Assembly (NCBI GenBank): GCA_016124495.1
Contig: WGNP01000004.1
Location: 124,001-188,000 of the forward strand
DNA length: 64,000 nt
Direction: 5' to 3'
From: Hyphomonas sp.
GTDB taxonomy: Bacteria > Pseudomonadota > Alphaproteobacteria > Caulobacterales > Hyphomonadaceae
Notes under the pieces: generated by a model
What the model saw: only the letters and a program-made list of their open reading frames with translations
Told to the model about the DNA's origin: nothing
The model's database searches: none
Translations under genes and position numbers: made by a program
Part shown: positions 58,101 through 64,000 of the stretch, piece after piece
Layout of the letters: every line of letters starts with the position of its first letter
How positions within the stretch are numbered: position 1 is the first letter of the stretch

Positions 58101-58688
58101 TCAGGCAGGCGGGAAACGTCCCATCCGGTCTTCCCAGTGACGCCGGCAGAGCGAGACATAGGTGGTCTTCTCGATCGAGATCTGGTCGCCTTCGGTCAGC
58201 GCCTTGCCGTCCGGACCCTGACGGATGACCATAGTGGCCTTGCGGCCACATTCACAAATGGTGCGAACTTCGCGCAGGGAGTCGGCGATGGCGAGCAAGG
58301 CGGCGGAGCCTTCGAACAGCTCGCCCCGGAAATCCGTGCGCAGGCCGTAAGCGAGCACCGGCATGCCGAGATGATCGGACACGCGGGCGAGTTGCCAGGC
58401 CTGATCCTTGGTGAGGAACTGCGCCTCGTCCACGAAGATCGCGTCGAGCCGGCCCTGGCCCATCCGTTCCTGGATCAGCGCAAAAAGATCTGTATACTGA
58501 GTATAAAGAGTCGCCTCTGCGGAAATGCCGATGCGCGAGGTGATGTGCCCGTCGGCTGCGTCGCGGTAAAGCGCGGAGGTGAGCAGCAGCACTTCCATGC
58601 CGCGCTCACGGTAGTTGTATGCCGCCTGCAGCAGGATCGTAGACTTGCCGGCGTTCATCGCCGCGTAGGAGAAGTAGAGCTTGGCCAT
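58101..58688 (-). CDS. tdk: Thymidine kinase
   Basis: 195 residues: P-loop AAMNAGKSTILLQAAYNY near the start, Walker B-like IFVDEAQFLTKDQ (Asp/Glu), CECGRKATM and CRRHWED forming the structural zinc site. Phosphorylates thymidine in salvage. Length and motifs normal for the family. It lies downstream of ggt in the same direction. Confidence 0.95.
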   Translation of the reverse strand: MAKLYFSYAAMNAGKSTILLQAAYNYRERGMEVLLLTSALYRDAADGHITSRIGISAEATLYTQYTDLFALIQERMGQGRLDAIFVDEAQFLTKDQAWQLARVSDHLGMPVLAYGLRTDFRGELFEGSAALLAIADSLREVRTICECGRKATMVIRQGPDGKALTEGDQISIEKTTYVSLCRRHWEDRMGRFPPA

Positions 58689-58706
58689 GGCGGCGTCTCG
58701 ACCGTG

Positions 58707-60482
58707 TCAGCGGATCGGTGTGGCGACGCCTTCCCGGCGCGGATCGGCGCCGCCTTCAAGGCCGCGCTCGCGCACGACGATGAGATGCAGGCCCGAGTTC
58801 TCGCCGGTGCGTTCCTCAACCGTATAGCCCATCTCGCGCAGCGCTGCGGCCGCTTCCGCCCCGCCAGCGACATCGACTTCCACAGCGACAGTATCGCCGC
58901 GCGCTATGATGTTCGGCAGCGCGGCGGCTTCCTGCGCCGTCTTGTTCCATTCGAGCACGCCGACGAGTGTCTTGGCGACATAGGCGACGATTGAGTTGCC
59001 CCCCGGGGAGCCGGTGACCATGAACAGGCCGCCGCCCTTGTCGAACACGAGCGTGGGTGACATCGACGAGCGCGGACGTTTGCCCGGCGCCGGCGCATTG
59101 GCCACCGGCTTGCCGCCCTTGGTGGGCGTCAGCGCGAAATCGGTCAGTTCGTTGTTGAGCAGGAAGCCGCCAGCCATGCGTGACGAGCCGAAAGCGGCCT
59201 CGATCGTGGCGGTCATTGCGACGGCGTTGCCTTCAAGGTCGATGATCGAGATATGCGTCGTGCCGGCGCCCGGTGTGGTCGTGTCCTCACCCCACATCGG
59301 ACGCAGCGCATCCTTGCCGAGCACGAGGCCTGGATCTCCGGGGAAGGATTTCGCATCCGGAGCAAACACTTCGAGCGCGCGCGCCTTGATGTAGGCTGGG
59401 TCGATCAGCTCGGCGGTGGGCACGGACACGAAGTCTGCGTCAGCGACATAGTGATCGCGGTCGGCATAAGCGAGGCGCTGCGCATCGACGAAGGCCTTGA
59501 GGTAGAGGCTTTCGTCAGCATTCACGGAGGCTGCGGGCTTCAGGTGATCATAAAGGCCCATGATCAGGTTCTGCGCGATGCCGCCCGAGCTTGGCGGGGG
59601 GGCGGAGCAGATCTTGAAGCCGCTCTGCAGTTCGCCGCAGACCGGCTCACGCACGGCGACGGTGTAGGCTTTCAGGTCATCGAGCGTCATGGCACCGCCG
59701 TCCGGTCCTTCGGTCACGGCGGCGATGATCTCGTCGGCTATGCGGCCGGAATAAAAGGCGGCGGGGCCTTCTTCGGCCACGGCGGCGAGGGTTGCAGCAT
59801 AGGCCGGGTTGGTGCGCACAAAGCCCGCGGCCAGCGGTTCTCCGTCCGGATAGAAATAGGCAGCGGTGACCGGATTGTCGTCGAGACGGATGGCGCCGCG
59901 CAGGCGAGGCGAGGCGAGGATTTCGGCAAGTTTCGGTGAAACCTTGAAGCCGTCCTCGGCGAGGCGGATGGCCGGCTCGAACAGGGTTTCCCAGTCGGCG
60001 CGGCCGGAAGCATCGTGCGCGGCCTTGTAGAGCGCGATCTGCCCCGGCACACCGACGGAGCGGCCGGACTGCCAGGCGGTGACGAAGTCCATCACCTTGC
60101 CGTCCTTGAAGAACAGTTCGGGGCTCGCCTCGGCCGGCGCGGTTTCGCGGCCGTCGAAAACCGTGACCGTGTCCCTGGCGCGGTCATAATAGACAAGGAA
60201 GGCGCCGCCGCCGATGCCGGAGCTTTCCGGCTCGACGAGCCCGAGGACCGTGTGCACCGCGATGGCAGCATCAATGGCGTTGCCGCCTTCTCGCAGGATT
60301 TCGAGACCAGCCTCGACTGCGTAGGGGTTGGCGGCTGCGACCATGCCGCCCTTTGTCCAGGAGAGATCTCCCAGGCTTTCCGGCGCGGTCTCCTGCACAT
60401 CCTTGGTGGAGGCGGGCGGCGCGGCATCCGGCGCGCAGGCCGAGATCAAAAGAACGAAAGCCAGGCCGGTAAGTTGGCGCAT
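58707..60482 (-). CDS. ggt: Gamma-glutamyltransferase
   Basis: 591-residue Ntn hydrolase, lipoprotein-like signal MRQLTGLAFVLLISACAPD (lipobox ISAC). The N-terminal large-subunit stretch ESSGIGGGAFLVYYD is diagnostic. Autoprocessing occurs before the catalytic Thr in TTHISIIDLEGNAVAMT (about 405), with VTGSPGGNSIV completing the active site. It splits glutathione and gamma-glutamyl peptides in the periplasm. An adjacent peptidase pair on the plus strand starts 78 nt upstream. Confidence 0.94.
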   Translation of the reverse strand: MRQLTGLAFVLLISACAPDAAPPASTKDVQETAPESLGDLSWTKGGMVAAANPYAVEAGLEILREGGNAIDAAIAVHTVLGLVEPESSGIGGGAFLVYYDRARDTVTVFDGRETAPAEASPELFFKDGKVMDFVTAWQSGRSVGVPGQIALYKAAHDASGRADWETLFEPAIRLAEDGFKVSPKLAEILASPRLRGAIRLDDNPVTAAYFYPDGEPLAAGFVRTNPAYAATLAAVAEEGPAAFYSGRIADEIIAAVTEGPDGGAMTLDDLKAYTVAVREPVCGELQSGFKICSAPPPSSGGIAQNLIMGLYDHLKPAASVNADESLYLKAFVDAQRLAYADRDHYVADADFVSVPTAELIDPAYIKARALEVFAPDAKSFPGDPGLVLGKDALRPMWGEDTTTPGAGTTHISIIDLEGNAVAMTATIEAAFGSSRMAGGFLLNNELTDFALTPTKGGKPVANAPAPGKRPRSSMSPTLVFDKGGGLFMVTGSPGGNSIVAYVAKTLVGVLEWNKTAQEAAALPNIIARGDTVAVEVDVAGGAEAAAALREMGYTVEERTGENSGLHLIVVRERGLEGGADPRREGVATPIR

Positions 60483-60560
60483 GAGGAAACCCTTTGCTTG
60501 GCGGGGCGCCCGCAGGCCCTTAAGACCGGGGCAGACAAATCAGCTGACAAGGCTCTTAAC

Positions 60561-61556
60561 ATGGCAAAGCCGGGGTCGCGCAACCTCATTACAGATGTTC
60601 CCGGCCTCCGGGTCGGGCAGGCCGAAGATGCCCGGGTGCGCAGCGGCGTGACGGTGATACTGCCGGATGCGTTTGCCGTAGCGGCCGTAGCGGTCGCAGG
60701 CGGCGGGCCCGGGACACGCGAAACGGATGTGCTGGCCGGCGGGCGCCTGGTCGGCGGCGCCGATGCGATCTGCCTTGCGGGCGGCAGCGCGTTTGGTCTG
60801 GCGGCGGCGGACGGTGTAATGGCTGGGCTGAAAGCGGCGGGGCGCGGGTTTGCGCTGGTGCCCCGGCCAGGTGTGCCGCCCACGCCGATCGTGCCGGCGG
60901 CTATTCTTTATGATCTCGCAAATGGCGGCGACAAGGACTGGGGCGAAACCGCGCCTTACGCCGCACTTGGGCGCAAGGCGTTTGATGCGGCAGGGGAAAC
61001 CTTCCGGCTTGGCCGGGCAGGGGCGGGGCTGGGCGCGCGCGCCGGGCAGGCGCCGGGTGGCACGGGATCGGCCAGCATCGTCGCCTCGGACGGGCTGACG
61101 GTGGGCGCGCTTGCGGCGGTCAATAGTTTCGGCGCGGTGCGGATACCGGGCAGCGAGGCGTTCTGGGCCTGGTCCTACGAGATCGGCGGGGAGTTCGGCG
61201 GCGCGCGGCCTGACGTGACGATGACGTTTGATGCGGAGGACTGGGGCGCCGCAAAATCCAACCCTGCGCCGCGCGAGAACACGACAATCGCCTGCATTGC
61301 CACAGACGCGGCGCTGACGCGGGATGAAGCCGAGCGCGTCGCGCAGATGGCGCTGGCGGGCATGGCGCGGGCGATCCGGCCGGTATTTGCGCCGACGGAC
61401 GGCGACGTGGTGTTTGTGATCTCCACGGCGTGCCGCGTGATGGACGGGCCAAGGCCGATGCTGCTGGCGCGGATCGGGGAGCTCGCTGCCTCGACGCTGG
61501 CGCGCAGCATCGCGCGGGGTGTTTATGAAGCGGAGCGGCAGGGGAACTTTGCATGA
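60561..61556 (+). CDS. P1 family peptidase (DmpA-like Ntn hydrolase)
   Basis: 331 residues. N-terminal NLITDVPGLRVGQAEDARVR-SGVTVILP is a hallmark; GGGPGTRETDVL follows, then GSAFGLAAADGVMAGL. The conserved catalytic stretch DGLTVGALAAVNSFG near residue 190 and EGAWAWSYE-like segment (FWAWSYEIGGEFG) fit the DmpA/BapA aminopeptidase group, which self-cleaves to form its nucleophile. ATG at 60561. Its stop overlaps the protease ATG (ATGA). No signal peptide is evident. Confidence 0.87.
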   Translation: MAKPGSRNLITDVPGLRVGQAEDARVRSGVTVILPDAFAVAAVAVAGGGPGTRETDVLAGGRLVGGADAICLAGGSAFGLAAADGVMAGLKAAGRGFALVPRPGVPPTPIVPAAILYDLANGGDKDWGETAPYAALGRKAFDAAGETFRLGRAGAGLGARAGQAPGGTGSASIVASDGLTVGALAAVNSFGAVRIPGSEAFWAWSYEIGGEFGGARPDVTMTFDAEDWGAAKSNPAPRENTTIACIATDAALTRDEAERVAQMALAGMARAIRPVFAPTDGDVVFVISTACRVMDGPRPMLLARIGELAASTLARSIARGVYEAERQGNFA

Positions 61557-62626
61557 TCCGTACACTGAAGTGGGGCCTCGCCGCAGCGGCCAGCGCGGCG
61601 GTGCTGGTGGGCTGCATGGTGGCGGGACGCGACGCCGATCCGGGTGACTGGCCCGGTATGGTGTCGATCCAGACGGTGTCCGGACGCGACGTGTTCCATG
61701 AATGTGGCGGTACCCTGATCACGCCGGACTGGGTGCTGACGGCCGCGCACTGCGCCGAGGACATGCGGATGGAGGCGTCCGGCCGGGCGGCGCAGTTTGC
61801 GCGCGGGCCGGACGGTCAGGTGTCGCGGCAGGGCCTGGTTGCGGTGACCATTGGACTCGGCGATTTGAGGTCGATTCCCACAGGCAGGGTCTATCCGGTC
61901 TCGCAGGTCGTGATCCATCCGGGCTACCGGCCGGGGGAGCCGGAGCGGGGGCATGACCTGGCACTTCTGCGCCTCGAGAAACCCGCGGCCTCGCCGGCGA
62001 TGCCGCTGGCCGGGCTCGGCGCTTCGGCGGGCGGGCTTTACGATCCCTATGCCGATGTCTGGGCGGCCGGCTATGGCCGCAAGGGCGAAGGGGCGCAGGG
62101 CGAGGGTGGCACGACCGGCAGTGGCCGCAAGGTGGCGGCCGGGTCTCTGCTACTGCAGGAAGGCTACATCCCGCCGCTGCGCCAGGACGCCTGCGTACAG
62201 CGGATACAGGCGGGATTGGAACGCGAAGGCCTGTCGCAGGCCTATGCGGAGGTCGTGTTGGACCCGGTCACCCAGCTATGCGCCGGAAACGGCGGCACGG
62301 ATGCCTGCCAGGGCGACAGCGGCGGCCCGCTGGTGCTACGCACGGCCAGCGGGCCGGTTCAGGTTGGCGTCATCAGCTGGGGCCTCGGCTGCGCGCGGCC
62401 GGAGAACCCGGGCGTCTACATGCGTGTCTCGGCCTATGCTGGCTGGATCGGCGGGATCACGGGACTTTCGCCGCCGGAGCCGGAAACGGTGATCGATCCA
62501 CTACCGGAAATATCGCCGGAGACGCCAGAGGAAGACGCTTCGGCCGAAAGCCCCGAATTGCCAGCTTATCCGGCCGTACCGGCCACTGAAACCGTTGCAG
62601 AACCGGTCGCAGAAACACCCGGCTGA
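61553..62626 (+). CDS. Trypsin-like serine protease, lipoprotein
   Basis: 357 residues. N-terminal lipoprotein signal (AAAASAAVLVGC, lipobox LVGC). S1 protease domain with the catalytic triad His in TAAHCAED, Asp in GHDLALLRL and Ser in CQGDSGGPLV; disulfide cysteines include ECGGTL and WGLGCARP. An acidic, proline-rich tail (about 305-357) is unusual. Translationally coupled to the P1 peptidase. Likely envelope peptide degradation. Confidence 0.92.
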   Translation: MIRTLKWGLAAAASAAVLVGCMVAGRDADPGDWPGMVSIQTVSGRDVFHECGGTLITPDWVLTAAHCAEDMRMEASGRAAQFARGPDGQVSRQGLVAVTIGLGDLRSIPTGRVYPVSQVVIHPGYRPGEPERGHDLALLRLEKPAASPAMPLAGLGASAGGLYDPYADVWAAGYGRKGEGAQGEGGTTGSGRKVAAGSLLLQEGYIPPLRQDACVQRIQAGLEREGLSQAYAEVVLDPVTQLCAGNGGTDACQGDSGGPLVLRTASGPVQVGVISWGLGCARPENPGVYMRVSAYAGWIGGITGLSPPEPETVIDPLPEISPETPEEDASAESPELPAYPAVPATETVAEPVAETPG

Positions 62627-62695
62627 AGGGCCCGGTTTTTGAGACTTGCAAGCCCGCAGGCGCACCTGTATGTGTCCGCTCCTTGCAGTGGACAG

Positions 62696-62772
62696 GCACC
62701 CGTAGCTCAGCTGGATAGAGCACCAGACTACGAATCTGGGGGTCAGGAGTTCGAATCTCTTCGGGTGCACCA
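62696..62772 (+). tRNA. tRNA-Arg (anticodon ACG)
   Basis: 77-nt cloverleaf. Acceptor GCACCCG pairs with CGGGTGC, D-arm AGCTCAGCTGGATAGAGC, anticodon stem CCAGA/TCTGG with loop CTACGAA (anticodon ACG), T-arm AGTTCGAATCT; CCA encoded. Confidence 0.97.
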
Positions 62773-63131
62773 TTAAATCAAGGACTTACGAGCCTTGGGG
62801 GTCAGCAAAAAACACCAGAAATTGCACTTGGTCCCAGTGGGGTCCCAACTGACAGGGTGTTTCGCGGCGTTTCGCCGCGTAGTGTTGCGAGAACCAGATA
62901 ATGCCGCCGTCGGGTGCCAGTTGGTTGACCGCTTCCGTTGACGTGAAGCTCTTCCGTTTCAGCTTGAGTTTCACGCGAGCGGAAAGCCGCTGAATTCTGC
63001 CTACGAGGGTCCCCCTTAAAGGATCCAGCGGATCATTTGAAGTCTCGCAAAAACTTGAACCGTCGAGCGGCAGTTATCCGCCCGTGGGCAGTCACAGAGC
63101 GGTTCTCGGCATCAGGCAATTCATCGCCGAT
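62773..63131. other. Region between tRNA-Arg and the IS element
   Basis: About 360 bases with no recognised gene. A 62-codon frame on the minus strand starts MKLKLKRKSFTSTEAVNQLA but matches nothing known. The location directly after a tRNA 3' end is typical for integration, so it may be a remnant; no repeated tRNA end is seen inside the window. Confidence 0.4.
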
Positions 63132-64000
63132 TGTGTTGAAAAAGTCCGCTGGCTAACGGGCGGCGACGTGCGGCCGCGATGAGGCTTTTCGGCTCCTCAC
63201 GCTGGAACCGGAGCCAGTTTGGCGAGTTTGCGAAGGTTCTGAGCTGTAGCGGCGAGATGGAACTCGTCGCGGGCGCCGTTTGGACCCCTCAGGCGGAGTT
63301 TTGTCATTCCGAGGATTCGCTTGAGATGCGCGAACAACATCTCGACCTTCTTTCGCTTGCGTCGGGATTGGACATAGGCCTCGGTCTTCGCGATGTCCCG
63401 GGCGACGTCACGCGACGCTTCGTGGATGGATCGGCTGATCTTGCGATGTGGCTGGCCCGGGCAGCACCTGTCTTTCAGGGGGCAGATGTCGCAGTCGGCT
63501 TTCCTGGCGCGGTAAAGTCTCTGACCATCCTTGGTCACGCCCGAGCGCTGGGTTTTGTAGGTTCGGTTGAACTGGCGCAGCTGCTTGCCTGCCGGACAGG
63601 TATATTGATCCGCTGCCGGATCATACGCAAAGTCCGAGCGTGAGAAGGTCCCGTCGTTGCGCTCACCCTTGTCGAAGACAGGGATGTGCGGCTCGATCCC
63701 TTTCTGCTCAACGAGCCATTCCAGCATCGGGCCTGAGCCATATCCGGTGTCGGCGGCAAGACGCCGGGGGTGCAACCCGTGGCGGTCCTCGGTCCTTTCC
63801 AGCATGCGCTTGGCCGCTTCGACCTCAGCCTGTCGGATAGCGGTGGTGGCCTCGACATCGACGATGACGCCATGGTCGGTGTCGATCAGGTAGTTGACTT
63901 CATAGGCGTAGCAGGCCGGGGCGTTGTGGGCGCTTGTATAGCGAGCTGCCGGATCCGTCTCTGACAGGAACTTCGGCGTCTTCTCACTCGCCGCCCCGAA
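63132..64000 (-). mobile_element. IS1182-like insertion sequence, right part beyond the window
   Basis: The element's left end is placed at about 63132, where TGTGTTGAAAAAGTCCG resembles the terminal inverted repeats of this family. The only gene inside is the transposase on the minus strand, which runs off position 64000. The opposite terminus and target duplication are not in the window. Confidence 0.65.
63197..64000 (-). CDS. IS1182 family transposase, N-terminus cut by window edge
   Basis: 267 residues visible, ending PVPA. DDE transposase features: LIDTDHGVIVDVEATTAIRQ (first Asp), LAADTGYGSGPMLEWLV (second Asp), a cysteine-rich zinc-binding insertion (YTCPAGKQL, CDICPLKDRCCPG), and the C-terminal Glu motif KRKKVEMLFAHLKRILGM-TKLRLRG. 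The frame stays open to the window end, so the start is outside. The Cys-rich insertion and KRILGMTKLRLRG motif are typical of IS1182. Confidence 0.85.
   Translation of the reverse strand, partial: FGAASEKTPKFLSETDPAARYTSAHNAPACYAYEVNYLIDTDHGVIVDVEATTAIRQAEVEAAKRMLERTEDRHGLHPRRLAADTGYGSGPMLEWLVEQKGIEPHIPVFDKGERNDGTFSRSDFAYDPAADQYTCPAGKQLRQFNRTYKTQRSGVTKDGQRLYRARKADCDICPLKDRCCPGQPHRKISRSIHEASRDVARDIAKTEAYVQSRRKRKKVEMLFAHLKRILGMTKLRLRGPNGARDEFHLAATAQNLRKLAKLAPVPA

Noticed and set aside
62786-62974. 62-codon minus-strand frame after tRNA-Arg, considered as an integrase start
   Set aside because: Residues do not match integrase N-termini and no longer frame continues.

Overview
The window is high-GC DNA from an alphaproteobacterium, most likely a stalked or budding marine type of the Hyphomonadaceae (Hyphomonas-like). 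The reasons are the gene content and order: aroA..cmk-rpsA-ihfB, lptC-lptA-lptB-rpoN, secA divergent from ppiC-argJ-mutT, rpsU divergent from coq9, an FYDLN acidic zinc-ribbon protein, DUF1150, DUF1178 and DUF2794 proteins, an aa3-type oxidase subunit IV, a SapC protein, and a beta-helix/dihaem cytochrome pair of the kind whose family was named after a Hyphomonas gene. No rRNA and no CRISPR array is present. There are two tRNAs (Ala-GGC and Arg-ACG) and one IS1182-like element cut by the right edge.

Layout. 1-4.9 kb: truncated threonine dehydratase, a fused double ABC ATPase, a broken ompW gene and an iron-type alcohol dehydrogenase. 5-8.6 kb: beta-propeller phytase divergent from a TonB-dependent receptor, with a possible Pho-box array between them. 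8.6-13.7 kb: CHAD protein, two small membrane proteins, intracellular PHB depolymerase, and a cysteine-synthase-like enzyme divergent from an Lrp/AsnC regulator. 13.7-19 kb: zinc acquisition, with a ZIP permease divergent from a DUF2796 lipoprotein, ABC ATPase, FtsX-type permease and DUF3299 lipoprotein (a Zrg-type set), then a HAD hydrolase. 19-27.7 kb: mscL, ihfB, rpsA (with a C-terminal helix-hairpin-helix extension), cmk, four metabolic genes inserted before aroA (one frameshifted), and the FYDLN protein.

27.7-36 kb: tRNA-Ala, DUF1150, beta-helix lipoprotein and dihaem cytochrome, small lipoprotein, YaiI, RNase D, LPS export (lptCAB) and sigma-54. 36-44.3 kb: secA, parvulin, argJ, mutT, an orphan Flp pilin (not flagged by length-filtered gene finding), a methyltransferase, a decayed comF, grxC, DUF1178 and oxidase subunit IV. 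44.4-51 kb: an ABC-2 export pair, rpsU with an apparent ATA start, coq9, DUF2794, a small unknown gene behind tandem LexA-type boxes, and a DUF885 peptidase. 51-62.6 kb: SapC, DsbD and a periplasmic redoxin, alpha/beta hydrolase, ferredoxin-NADP reductase, rhodanese, thymidine kinase, and a peptidase group (Ggt, P1-family, trypsin-like). 62.7-64 kb: tRNA-Arg and the IS.

The most interesting signals are regulatory or structural: the tandem 11-bp-spaced GAAC repeats before an uncharacterised gene, a Zur-like box between two divergent zinc-uptake units, the S1 protein fusion, the missing normal start codons of rpsU and the HAD gene, and single-base lesions in ompW and a GNAT gene. The last two groups could be real decay or sequence errors. 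All family assignments come from reading the translated sequence; no database search was run.
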